From positions 1-64,000 of the forward strand of contig DHNQ01000019.1 in assembly GCA_002409595.1 (NCBI GenBank): DNA of 64,000 nucleotides, in the 5' to 3' direction. Shown here piece after piece: positions 54,684 through 62,735 of the stretch; the stretch's first letter is position 1; each line of letters starts with the position of its first letter. Position numbers and translations under genes: made by a program. The stretch is from Dysgonomonas sp. UBA5412 (GTDB lineage: Bacteria > Bacteroidota > Bacteroidia > Bacteroidales > Dysgonomonadaceae). The notes beneath the pieces are model-generated. The model ran no database searches and was not told the origin of the DNA. It saw only the letters and a program-made list of their open reading frames with translations.

Positions 54684-55466
54684 TTAGTTGTAGGCTTTCA
54701 GTCTCATTAACATTTCATCGAAATCAACATCGTGAGCGTTAAATTCAGGACCATCGACACATACAAACTTAGTTTTACCTGCTACTGTGATTCTACAAGC
54801 ACCACACATACCTGTTCCATCAACCATAATAGTATTTAAGGATGCCATTGTTGGAATATTATATTTTTTTGTCAGCAAAGAGACAAATTTCATCATAATA
54901 GCGGGTCCGATAGTTACACAGAGATCTACTTTTTCTCTATTAAGTACCATTTCGACTCCGTTTGTAATCAATCCTTTTTGCCCGGATGATCCATCGTCAG
55001 TCATAACAATAACTTCGTCCGAATATTCAGAGACTTGCTTTTCGAGAATAACGAGATCTTTGTTGCGAGCGGCAAGTACAGAAATAACTCTATTGCCTGC
55101 TTTTTTCATCGCTTCGATGATTGGCAACATGGGAGCAATACCAACGCCTCCTCCGGCACAAACAACTGTGCCATAGTTTTCAACATGGGTAGCTTGTCCT
55201 AACGGCCCGACGACATCTGTGATGTATTCTCCAACATTTAATTCACAGATTTTTTTGGACGAAGCTCCTACTGCTTGGATCACAATGGTTATTGTACCTT
55301 TTGCTACATCGGATGCAGCTATTGTAAGAGGAATACGCTCCCCTTTATCGCCAGCTCGTACTATAACAAAATGTCCGGCTTTTCGGCTACGCGCAATAAG
55401 AGGTGCTTCTACCTCAAATTTCACTACATTTTCTGAGAAATACTCTTTATCAACAATTTTATTCAT
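54684..55466 (-). CDS. nfnA: NfnA-like NADH:ferredoxin oxidoreductase small subunit
   Basis: 260 residues. Ferredoxin-NADP reductase-like FAD domain (GHFVIVRAGDKGERIPLTIA), NAD domain (CAGGGVGIAPMLPI) and a C-terminal 2Fe-2S loop with GMCGACRITV and KFVCVDGPEF. This is the dihydroorotate-dehydrogenase electron-transfer/SudB family, but no pyrD-type gene is adjacent. Together with the downstream large subunit it should balance NADH, NADPH and reduced ferredoxin during fermentation. Confidence 0.85.
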   Translation of the reverse strand: MNKIVDKEYFSENVVKFEVEAPLIARSRKAGHFVIVRAGDKGERIPLTIAASDVAKGTITIVIQAVGASSKKICELNVGEYITDVVGPLGQATHVENYGTVVCAGGGVGIAPMLPIIEAMKKAGNRVISVLAARNKDLVILEKQVSEYSDEVIVMTDDGSSGQKGLITNGVEMVLNREKVDLCVTIGPAIMMKFVSLLTKKYNIPTMASLNTIMVDGTGMCGACRITVAGKTKFVCVDGPEFNAHDVDFDEMLMRLKAYN

Positions 55467-55676
55467 TCAGAATATTAGTTTAAGAACTATATAGATTTTA
55501 TGATTAGTTTTTTCGTATAATCTACAAACTTTTCGTTATTTCAACTGTTATAACCGTTATACTAAAATAGTAGTAAAATAAAGAAAATGTTATCAATTTG
55601 GCGGCTACCATGAGCCTTGAAATACAATTAAAACAAGAAAGCACCTTTTGTTCAAGACAATTTCTTATTTAATCAG

Positions 55677-55704
55677 CAAAGTTAAAACAAAAGTTTGTTT
55701 ACAA
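55677..55704 (-). promoter_or_regulatory. Candidate promoter of the nfnA-nfnB pair
   Basis: On the minus strand TTG (55704-55702), a 17-bp spacer and TAACTTTG (55684-55677) fit the -33/-7 pattern. It would give a leader of about 200 nt in which I find no recognised riboswitch. Confidence 0.4.
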
Positions 55705-55730
55705 CATATATATCCTGATAAAATATCGGT

Positions 55731-57419
55731 TTAAGGTTTTTCTTTTATATTCTTATCAAAAAACTCAATAATATTCCCATAGCCTTCTATTCCTAACTTT
55801 TTGCGTATAGATGACTTTTTCATCTGGATAGTATTTACACTCAATCCGAGGATGAGTGCAATCTCACTATTTAACAATCCGGCATATGTAAGACAATACA
55901 CTCTGATCTCGGATTCGTCTAACTGAGGGCATTTAGATCGCAAAGTGTCGGGAAATCCTCGATACAATTTATTCATCGTGTCATATAACATTTCCCAATC
56001 GAGAGAGTTTTTGTTATAAACAATATCGTTTACTTTTTTCAGTAATTTCTGACCTTGCTTCTTTTCATCTTCTTTCAGATGGCTTTCCAACAGAGCTACT
56101 TTTTTAAAGATATCAAAATGTTGAAACAATACTTTTTTGAAGGAATCCTCCTTTTCATCGTAATTATCGACAACATCTTTGAGGTGATACACCTTATTTT
56201 CGGCATCTACAATTGCTGCTTTATTTTTAATATTTTTTCGATAGAAAATAAAGCTCATAATCAAGATGAGGATAAGTAATGTGAGTGCGAGCAAAAAAGC
56301 CGATTGTTTTTCAATCAACAATTTATTATTTTCATTCTGAATCAATTCAAAATCATATCTTCTTTGGGCATCCATCAAAGCTTGATCATTGATATCCTGC
56401 ATCTTCTTGCGAATTTCATTAGCATGTAATTTATAAAAATGCAAAGATTCTTTATAATTCTGTTCTTTAGCTTTTATATCCGATAGATTAGAATAAATTA
56501 CGCTTTTCAGAGCATGATCTTTTTCGTCAGACATGGTTTCCAGCGATTTATTCAAATAATATAAAGTAGAATCCTGCTCTTGGCGGTTCTTGAAATAGAG
56601 AGCCAGATTGAGATATAGCTTTGATTTTCCTTTTTCTTGAGAGATAAAAGATAATGATTTCCTAAACAATTTGTTAGCGTTTTCAACATCTCCTATCTGA
56701 TCATAAACTAATGATGTATTTTGAAGAAGATAAGCAATTTCTAATGAGTCTTTTTCAGCTTCTGCCAATGACAGACTCTTGTTATAATAGAAAAAGGAAC
56801 TATCAACATCTCCTTTTAACAAAAAGGTCGATCCTATTTTATTATATGCAATAATCTCATTCTTATACCTTTGTGCTTTATTAAAATAAGATGCTGATAT
56901 TTTATATCGTATGATTGCATCGTCTTTGATCAACTGTTCATAATACAAATCTCCAATATAAAATTCGATCAATCCTCTGAGAGAATTATCATCTATCTCT
57001 TTTGCATAAGTTTCGGCATCTAAATAAGAGAGTATTGCCTTCTTATTATAGCCTTGTGACGCATATAAATGACCGCTATAGAATGATGACAAAGCAGCTC
57101 TTCTCCAATCTTTTTTACTTACAAAGTAATCTTTTGCTTTGAATATCAATGTATCATTAGTTATATTTCTATCATCTTTATCTTTGGCTTGAATCAGAAG
57201 TAAAGTATATTTATTTAGTTGATCTTTGTTTAACTCTTTAGGATATATTCGTGTTTCCAATAGATACACCACACTATCCGGTCTATCTTCTATCAATTTT
57301 TCTGCTGACTCAAGAACATCATCAGCTTTAAATTGATTGAGATGACACTGTGATAAAAATATAATTAATAAGAGAAGTACAAGAAATAGTTTTTTCTTAT
57401 GCAAAAAGACTTTATTCAT
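55731..57419 (-). CDS. TPR-repeat membrane regulator with LuxR-type C-terminal HTH
   Basis: 562 residues. A signal/lipoprotein-like start (MNKVFLHKKKLFLVLLLLII... then FLSQC, Cys25) is followed by tetratricopeptide repeats (about 100-330, for example AYNKIGSTFLLKGDVDSSFFYY), a membrane helix near 375-395, a coiled coil, and a C-terminal HTH near 515-560 (LLNSEIALILGLSVNTIQMKKSSIRKKL). Such proteins are one-component sensors that carry a signal from the periplasm to DNA. It faces, divergently, a DUF3244 gene, its probable target. The signal is unknown. Confidence 0.8.
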   Translation of the reverse strand: MNKVFLHKKKLFLVLLLLIIFLSQCHLNQFKADDVLESAEKLIEDRPDSVVYLLETRIYPKELNKDQLNKYTLLLIQAKDKDDRNITNDTLIFKAKDYFVSKKDWRRAALSSFYSGHLYASQGYNKKAILSYLDAETYAKEIDDNSLRGLIEFYIGDLYYEQLIKDDAIIRYKISASYFNKAQRYKNEIIAYNKIGSTFLLKGDVDSSFFYYNKSLSLAEAEKDSLEIAYLLQNTSLVYDQIGDVENANKLFRKSLSFISQEKGKSKLYLNLALYFKNRQEQDSTLYYLNKSLETMSDEKDHALKSVIYSNLSDIKAKEQNYKESLHFYKLHANEIRKKMQDINDQALMDAQRRYDFELIQNENNKLLIEKQSAFLLALTLLILILIMSFIFYRKNIKNKAAIVDAENKVYHLKDVVDNYDEKEDSFKKVLFQHFDIFKKVALLESHLKEDEKKQGQKLLKKVNDIVYNKNSLDWEMLYDTMNKLYRGFPDTLRSKCPQLDESEIRVYCLTYAGLLNSEIALILGLSVNTIQMKKSSIRKKLGIEGYGNIIEFFDKNIKEKP

Positions 57420-57445
57420 ATCAACAAAAACAATTAATCTTTACT

Positions 57446-57453
57446 CAAAGATA
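57446..57453 (-). promoter_or_regulatory. Candidate -7 element of the TPR-LuxR gene
   Basis: On the minus strand TATCTTTG matches TAnnTTTG, 26 bp before the start. Confidence 0.4.
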
Positions 57454-57590
57454 TGATAAAAACAGATATTTTGAGAAAAAAGGTTTAATAAAATTCTATA
57501 TCCGAACAATACACAAACAAGACAAACGCTTATTTATCAATAATATAACAAAAGGAGGGGGAAGAAAAATCTATATCCAACAAAAAAGCA

Positions 57591-57621
57591 TTGTTTTTGC
57601 TATCTACTCACACTAGATTTG
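57591..57621 (+). promoter_or_regulatory. Promoter of the DUF3244 gene
   Basis: TTG (57591-57593), a 20-bp spacer and TAGATTTG (57614-57621) give one of the best -33/-7 pairs in the window. The start codon follows 44 bp later. Confidence 0.55.
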
Positions 57622-57665
57622 CAATGTGTTAGGAAAGGAAATCAGGCACTAAAAAAACAACGGCT

Positions 57666-58082
57666 ATGAGAAAATGTTTATTACTAATAATGTTTTTTTC
57701 TTTTTTAGGGTATTTACAAATATACTCAAATAATAATAGTCTGACAAACGAATCTCAATCAACTATGAATATAAATGATAAGGATTGGGATGAAATAGAA
57801 ATACAAGGAAGACAACAATCTGGACGACCAAAATCCGGAGTAGTTGATCCAATAAAAGTATATAAAAACAGTTCTTATTTAAAGTTGGATATCGTATTTG
57901 ATACAAAATTAGATATACAAATTATAAAACAAAATGGAGCCACAGTTTATTCAACAAAGTATGTACCGGGAGATCCGATAATGCTGATTAATATTGCAGG
58001 ATGGAACTATGGCAATTATAAAATAATCTTGAAAGACACTTCAGGGTTGATTATATCAACTGGTGACTTTAAAATATGTTAG
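57666..58082 (+). CDS. DUF3244-like small secreted protein
   Basis: 138 residues with a signal peptide (MRKCLLLIMFFSFLGYLQIY). The mature part contains EIEIQGRQQSGRPKSG and then a beta-sandwich-like domain (YLKLDIVFDTKLDIQIIK, NGATVYSTKYVPG, GNYKIILKDTSGLIISTG) matching DUF3244. Such proteins are commonly paired with TPR-LuxR regulators in Bacteroidetes. Secreted or surface-exposed; function unknown. The large divergent gap carries its promoter. Confidence 0.72.
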   Translation: MRKCLLLIMFFSFLGYLQIYSNNNSLTNESQSTMNINDKDWDEIEIQGRQQSGRPKSGVVDPIKVYKNSSYLKLDIVFDTKLDIQIIKQNGATVYSTKYVPGDPIMLINIAGWNYGNYKIILKDTSGLIISTGDFKIC

Positions 58083-58096
58083 GTTTATTAGGCAAG

Positions 58097-58152
58097 AACT
58101 TCCCCAGAGACTTAGCTTACTTACAATTACAATTTATTTAGGGAAGTTTTTT
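58097..58152 (+). terminator. Long-loop hairpin after the DUF3244 gene
   Basis: An 8-bp stem AACTTCCC/GGGAAGTT (58097-58104 with 58141-58148) around a 36-nt loop, then a T run. Weak alone. Confidence 0.35.
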
Positions 58153-58183
58153 GTAACAGCTACTTGCGAATAGCTATTATGGT

Positions 58184-58218
58184 AAGGGTGAGTCTTGTTA
58201 GATTCGCCCTTGCTTTTT
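58184..58218 (+). terminator. Terminator hairpin between the DUF3244 gene and ybeY
   Basis: A 12-bp stem (58184-58195 with 58200-58211, two wobbles) and 4-nt loop followed by GCTTTTT. Lies between convergent genes. Confidence 0.55.
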
Positions 58219-58262
58219 CTTAAAATGCAGCACTCAGAAAATTAAACACATGAATATCAACA

Positions 58263-58688
58263 CTAGATCAATTCATTAAGGATAGCCAATGCTTGATCTT
58301 CGCATTTCGTCATTAAAGATTGATCTTCGGGTGTCTTATCATCTATTCCACAAAGATGAAGCACACCATGTATAATGACACGATAGAGTTCTTGTTCATA
58401 ATCGGCTTTAAATGTTTCTGCATTACTTTTTACTGTATCTAAACTAATATACAAGTCTCCTGATATAACATTTCCTTCAGAATAATCGAACGTTATTATA
58501 TCTGTATAATAATCATGCTGTAAGTATTGCCTGTTAACTTCTAATATTTTTTCATCAGAACAAAATACATATCCGATATCTCCTACTGTTTTTCCATGAG
58601 TTTCGGCTATTACCTTTATCCACGAAGAAGTCTTTCTTTTTTTTATAGAAGGTAATGCTACACCTTCGTTATAATAACATATTGCCAT
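58263..58688 (-). CDS. ybeY: Endoribonuclease YbeY
   Basis: rRNA-maturation and quality-control RNase. 141 residues, normal for Bacteroidetes. The zinc motif reads HGVLHLCGIDD, so two His (107 and 111) are in place while the third, normally His, is Asp117. This may be a lineage variant. FDYSEGNVISGDLYIS supplies the conserved strand with the Gly-Asp. The divergent neighbour is fbp. Confidence 0.92.
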   Translation of the reverse strand: MAICYYNEGVALPSIKKRKTSSWIKVIAETHGKTVGDIGYVFCSDEKILEVNRQYLQHDYYTDIITFDYSEGNVISGDLYISLDTVKSNAETFKADYEQELYRVIIHGVLHLCGIDDKTPEDQSLMTKCEDQALAILNELI

Positions 58689-58725
58689 AATTAATCCTTT
58701 TTTTTTAATATTATATCCAACGAGA

Positions 58726-58733
58726 CAAAGTTA
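58726..58733 (-). promoter_or_regulatory. Candidate -7 element of ybeY
   Basis: On the minus strand TAACTTTG matches TAnnTTTG, 37 bp before the start. Confidence 0.4.
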
Positions 58734-58862
58734 GTTCTAAATTTATAAGAGAAAAGATTAACAAAGAGAAAGATTACATATTATGACAAAAGGATAGATT
58801 TATTTTATATACTGATAAGAAAAGCTTATTTATGAAAAGGAGGAAGAATACAAATATTCTCT

Positions 58863-58870
58863 TAACTTTG
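58863..58870 (+). promoter_or_regulatory. Candidate -7 element of fbp
   Basis: TAACTTTG matches TAnnTTTG, 34 bp before the start codon. Confidence 0.4.
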
Positions 58871-58904
58871 GATTATCATTAAAATTAACTAATATTTATG
58901 TATC

Positions 58905-59939
58905 ATGAAAAATATCACAAGAAAAACCCTTGATGAGTTTATCATTGAAAGACAAGAGGATTTCAGATATTCGACCGGAGAACTCTCCCGCCTCTTGAAC
59001 TCAATTCTACTAGCAGCAAGAGTAGTTAGTTACAAAGTAAACAAGGCTGGCCTTGTAAATATTCTGGGTTCTGCCGGAAATACGAATGTGCAAGGCGAAG
59101 AACAGAAAAAACTGGATGTCTATGCCAATGATGTATTTATTCAGACATTGGTTAATAGAGAAATAGTATGTGGTATCGCCTCTGAGGAAAACGACAATTT
59201 CATCACTATAAAAGGGTTAGATGAAGGACATAATAATAAATATGTCGTTTTGATGGACCCTCTGGATGGCTCGTCAAACATAGAAGTTAATGTCTCGGTA
59301 GGAACAATATTCTCTATCTATCGTCGCATCTCGCCGGTTGGCTCACCGGTTACAATGGAAGACTTTCTTCAACCGGGTGTAAATCAGGTTGCAGCAGGCT
59401 ATATCTTGTACGGAACATCGACCATGATAGTATATACTACAGGACGCGGAGTTAATGGATTTACATTAAATCCGGCGATTGGAAGCTTCTATCTTTCACA
59501 TCCAAATATGCGATGTCCGAAGAATGCAAAAACATATTCAGTAAACGAAGGGAACTATGTTCATTTTCCTCAAGCAGTAAAAGACTATATAAAATATTGT
59601 CAGGAAGAAAAAGATGATCGTCCATACACAGCCAGATATATCGGAAGTTTAGTCTCAGATTGTCATCGTAACCTTATAACCGGAGGGATTTATTTTTATC
59701 CATCCACACACAAATCGCCAAAAGGAAAGCTTCGTCTATTATATGAATGCAACCCTATGGCATTTATAACCGAACAGGCGGGAGGTAGTGCCACTGATGG
59801 ACGAAACAGAATACTTGAGCTACAACCGACAGAACTGCATCAACGTACTCCATTCTACTGTGGAAGCTCCAATATGGTAGAAAAATTAAAAGACTTTGTT
59901 GCCTTAGCAGACGAGCGGGAGAAAAACAATCAAAAATAA
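58905..59939 (+). CDS. fbp: Class 1 fructose-1,6-bisphosphatase
   Basis: Gluconeogenic phosphatase making fructose-6-phosphate. 344 residues. Class-1 signatures: EENDNFI (metal Glu), the active-site MDPLDGSSNIEVNVSVG, YIGSLVSDCHRNL, and KLRLLYECNPMAFITEQAGG. Typical class-1 length. Single gene with a strong terminator; no sign of fusion or truncation. Confidence 0.96.
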   Translation: MKNITRKTLDEFIIERQEDFRYSTGELSRLLNSILLAARVVSYKVNKAGLVNILGSAGNTNVQGEEQKKLDVYANDVFIQTLVNREIVCGIASEENDNFITIKGLDEGHNNKYVVLMDPLDGSSNIEVNVSVGTIFSIYRRISPVGSPVTMEDFLQPGVNQVAAGYILYGTSTMIVYTTGRGVNGFTLNPAIGSFYLSHPNMRCPKNAKTYSVNEGNYVHFPQAVKDYIKYCQEEKDDRPYTARYIGSLVSDCHRNLITGGIYFYPSTHKSPKGKLRLLYECNPMAFITEQAGGSATDGRNRILELQPTELHQRTPFYCGSSNMVEKLKDFVALADEREKNNQK

Positions 59940-59966
59940 AATCAACTCAAATAATAAAATAGAAGA

Positions 59967-60009
59967 GGCTCTAATAACTTCCTAAACTGTGGTTATTAGA
60001 GTCTTTTTT
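59967..60009 (+). terminator. Terminator after fbp
   Basis: A 12-bp stem GGCTCTAATAAC/GTTATTAGAGTC (59967-59978 with 59992-60003, one wobble) is followed by a T6 run. It rules out a translation start at 59989 for the next gene. Confidence 0.85.
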
Positions 60010-60021
60010 ATAGAAGAAGAA

Positions 60022-60591
60022 ATGTTATCAGACCAAAAAATATTGCATCTGCAATACTCAACAATAGAGAATGATCTAATCAATCAGCAGCTCTACTTTC
60101 TTTCGCAAGATGAGAACTTCACAAAGCAGCGTAAAAAAGAAAAATATAGAATTATAGCCCTATCCATAGTATGCGGAGGAGTCTTACTTATCGATCAGAC
60201 ATTTTCTTTTCTACCATTTTATTTCTTTGGATCAGCTATCCTTTTTTTCATTATATACCCATGGTGGTCGAAATGGTTCTACAAGCGAATCATAAAAACA
60301 AGAGTAATAAATAAACAAAAAGATATATTCCCTCAAGACACAATCATTACTTTCGGCGAAGATTTTATAAATGTAACCTTTAATCAAATAGAAACAAGCA
60401 TTCCATTCTCTCATTTTTTTAGAATAATAGAGATTCCCGATTACTTTTTCATCCTGACATCCAACTATCCGATAATTAACATTCCCAAAAATCAAATTAC
60501 CGATTCAAAATATGCTTCTACATATCTGAAAGACTATTGTGAAAGTCATGGAATAAGCTTTGTTGCCGACAACAATTACAAATGGAAGTAA
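60022..60591 (+). CDS. YcxB-like membrane protein
   Basis: 189 residues from the ATG at 60022; the longer frame starts inside the fbp terminator. Two adjacent membrane helices (about 40-90: IIALSIVCGGVLLI and LPFYFFGSAILFFIIY) and a C-terminal cytoplasmic beta-rich domain (FGEDFINVTFNQIETSIPFS, NIPKNQITDSKYA) match the YcxB-like architecture. Function unknown. Between fbp and pta, without an obvious link to either. Confidence 0.7.
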   Translation: MLSDQKILHLQYSTIENDLINQQLYFLSQDENFTKQRKKEKYRIIALSIVCGGVLLIDQTFSFLPFYFFGSAILFFIIYPWWSKWFYKRIIKTRVINKQKDIFPQDTIITFGEDFINVTFNQIETSIPFSHFFRIIEIPDYFFILTSNYPIINIPKNQITDSKYASTYLKDYCESHGISFVADNNYKWK

Positions 60592-60639
60592 AGATATTTA
60601 GCTAATTTTACGTTTTAGATTGTTTTTTCAAGCTTTTAT

Positions 60640-60672
60640 TGCAATCCAAAGATTGCATTTTTAGTATATTTG
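60640..60672 (+). terminator. Hairpin plus -7 element upstream of pta
   Basis: A perfect 7-bp stem TGCAATC/GATTGCA (60640-60646 with 60651-60657) and CAAA loop, then a T run, suit a terminator for the YcxB-like gene. It runs straight into TATATTTG (60665-60672), a -7 element 65 bp before pta. Confidence 0.5.
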
Positions 60673-60737
60673 TACAGATTATAAAACCGAAAAAATACAT
60701 AATACTCATATATATTACAATATAAAATTATCATCAT

Positions 60738-61748
60738 ATGGATTTAATTAAACAGATTGTAGAAAGGGCTAAAGCAAACAAACAACGAATAGTCCTTCCC
60801 GAAGGAACAGAAGAAAGAACCTTAAAAGCTGCCGATCAACTATTAGCAGATGGTGTTGCCGAAATTATCCTGATAGGTAACATTAAGGAAATAGAAGATT
60901 TATCAAACAAACTAAATCTTAAAAACATAGCTAAAGCTACATTATTAGATCCACAGCAATATGAAAAGAAAGAAACATATACAAACCTGTTGTTCGAACT
61001 AAGAAAAGCCAAGGGTATGACTATCGAGCAAGCTGCCAAACTTGCTGAAGACCCGTTATACATTGCTTGCCTTATGATAAAGAACGGTGATGCCGATGGA
61101 GAAATAGCCGGAGCAAAGAATACAACCGGCGATGTACTTCGTCCGGCACTTCAAATCATTAAGACAGCACCCGGGATAAGCGTAGTATCAGGAGCATTCC
61201 TGATGTTTACCAAACAAAAAGAATATGGTAAAGACGGACTTCTCGTAATGGCTGATTGTGCCGTAACTCCAGACCCGACAGCATCTCAATTGGCTGAAAT
61301 AGCCGTTGCAACAGGACGCACAGCACAAGCCCTAGTCGGAGAAGAACCCCAAGTTGCTATTTTAAGTTTCTCAACTAAAGGTAGCGCAAAACATCCATTG
61401 GTAGACAAGGTGATAGAAGCAACACAATTAGCTCAAAAAATAGATCCGGAAATGCATATAGATGGAGAGTTGCAAGCCGATGCTGCACTTGTACCAGCAG
61501 TTGGAAAACAAAAAGCTCCGGATAGTAAAGTCGCAGGACAAGCAAATGTACTAGTATTCCCATCTTTGGAGGTTGGAAACATTGCTTACAAATTAGTACA
61601 ACGTCTCGGCGGTGCAGAAGCTGTAGGACCAATTCTACAAGGCATGGCTGCCCCTGTAAACGACCTATCCAGAGGTTGCTCAGTTAACGACATTTATAAT
61701 ATGGTAGCGATTGCAGCAAATCAGGCGATTGCAGCTAAAAGAAAATAA
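60738..61748 (+). CDS. pta: Phosphate acetyltransferase
   Basis: Converts acetyl-CoA and phosphate to acetyl phosphate. 336 residues, the short single-domain form without the N-terminal regulatory domain of E. coli Pta. Typical stretches: RIVLPEGTEERTLKAA, the acetyl-CoA site FLMFTKQKEYG and ADCAVTPDPTA, and NVLVFPSLEVGNIAYKLVQRL. First gene of an operon of pta, HAD-like and ackA (gaps 17 and 4 bp). Confidence 0.96.
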   Translation: MDLIKQIVERAKANKQRIVLPEGTEERTLKAADQLLADGVAEIILIGNIKEIEDLSNKLNLKNIAKATLLDPQQYEKKETYTNLLFELRKAKGMTIEQAAKLAEDPLYIACLMIKNGDADGEIAGAKNTTGDVLRPALQIIKTAPGISVVSGAFLMFTKQKEYGKDGLLVMADCAVTPDPTASQLAEIAVATGRTAQALVGEEPQVAILSFSTKGSAKHPLVDKVIEATQLAQKIDPEMHIDGELQADAALVPAVGKQKAPDSKVAGQANVLVFPSLEVGNIAYKLVQRLGGAEAVGPILQGMAAPVNDLSRGCSVNDIYNMVAIAANQAIAAKRK

Positions 61749-61765
61749 CAAACAACTAAATATAT

Positions 61766-62731
61766 ATGGCAGAAATTATTGAGCCTATCGAGGAATTCGG
61801 GCTAAGTAGTAAACATAAAAAAAGATCGCTTTTTTCTAAAATCGGAGTTGTTGGCTGTGGTCGCGATGGACGACATATAGTTAGCCTTACGGCTCTCTCG
61901 GGAATGGAAGTTGTATTTATTGAAGTTTCTGAAGAAAGAATACAAGAAGCCCTTAAAGATATAGAACATGGACTAGATACTAAAATCGAGAACTGGGGTT
62001 TAACACAGAGCGAAAAACGTGCTACAATGGGGAGAATATCAGGATCTCTCGATTATAAAGACCTTGCCGGATGTGATTTTGTGATAGAATGTATTCGTTA
62101 CGAAGCAAACGGGGAACGTAGTACAGAACTACGTAAAGAGGTGTTCCGCAATTTAGAAAATGCACTTGCACCCGATGCTATAATAGCAACGAATGCCACG
62201 ACCATTATCATCAGTGAACTTGCAGCCGAACTTGTGCACAAAGACCGTTGCATTAGTCTCCATTTTCCTGTATCTCACACCGATGCCCGCCTACTGGAAG
62301 TAGTAAGGGGAACATTCACTTCGCAAGAAGCAGTAGACAAGATTTATCTATTTGCGCACATGATCAAACATGAACCGATCTCGGTGCATGAAAGCAGTGG
62401 ATTGGTAAGTTTTCGTCTGATGATCACTATGCTGAACGAGGCTTGTGAAATATGGATGGAAAACGTAGCATCAATAGAAGATATAGATAAAGAATTTACG
62501 ATCATATACGGGCAACGTTACGGAATATTCCATCTTGCAGATATTATTGGTATAGAAAAACTAGTCATGTTGATGGAAGACATGTTCCATGAATATGGAG
62601 ACAAAAAATACAAAGCTTCACCTATACTATGGCGTCTTTATCGTTCTAAGCAACTAGGAGTTTCCTCCGGTAGAGGATTCTATATATATGATGAAACAGG
62701 AAAACAACTAGGCCTTAATAATTTAATATAA
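61766..62731 (+). CDS. 3-hydroxyacyl-CoA dehydrogenase-like NAD-binding protein with altered active site
   Basis: 321 residues. An N-terminal Rossmann domain has VVGCGRDG (Gly30, Gly32 and Gly35), then a C-terminal helical domain of the 3-hydroxybutyryl-CoA dehydrogenase family. Catalytic positions compared with the mammalian enzyme: Ser is Thr142, His is kept (His166), Glu is kept (Glu178), but the Asn of the VNR motif is Phe216, and HFFNP reads HFPVS. The enzyme may therefore be inactive or act on another substrate. Between pta and ackA, it may be a redox (NAD) sensor or 2-/3-hydroxyacid enzyme of acetate metabolism (inference). Confidence 0.75.
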   Translation: MAEIIEPIEEFGLSSKHKKRSLFSKIGVVGCGRDGRHIVSLTALSGMEVVFIEVSEERIQEALKDIEHGLDTKIENWGLTQSEKRATMGRISGSLDYKDLAGCDFVIECIRYEANGERSTELRKEVFRNLENALAPDAIIATNATTIIISELAAELVHKDRCISLHFPVSHTDARLLEVVRGTFTSQEAVDKIYLFAHMIKHEPISVHESSGLVSFRLMITMLNEACEIWMENVASIEDIDKEFTIIYGQRYGIFHLADIIGIEKLVMLMEDMFHEYGDKKYKASPILWRLYRSKQLGVSSGRGFYIYDETGKQLGLNNLI

Positions 62732-62735
62732 TAAT

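Noticed and set aside
55467..55670. Riboswitch in the long nfnA leader
   Set aside because: No recognisable conserved core or strong terminator/antiterminator pair is visible.
59989..60021. Upstream start (59989) for the YcxB-like gene
   Set aside because: The codon sits in the loop and stem of the fbp terminator; the ATG at 60022 follows the T run and gives the expected protein.
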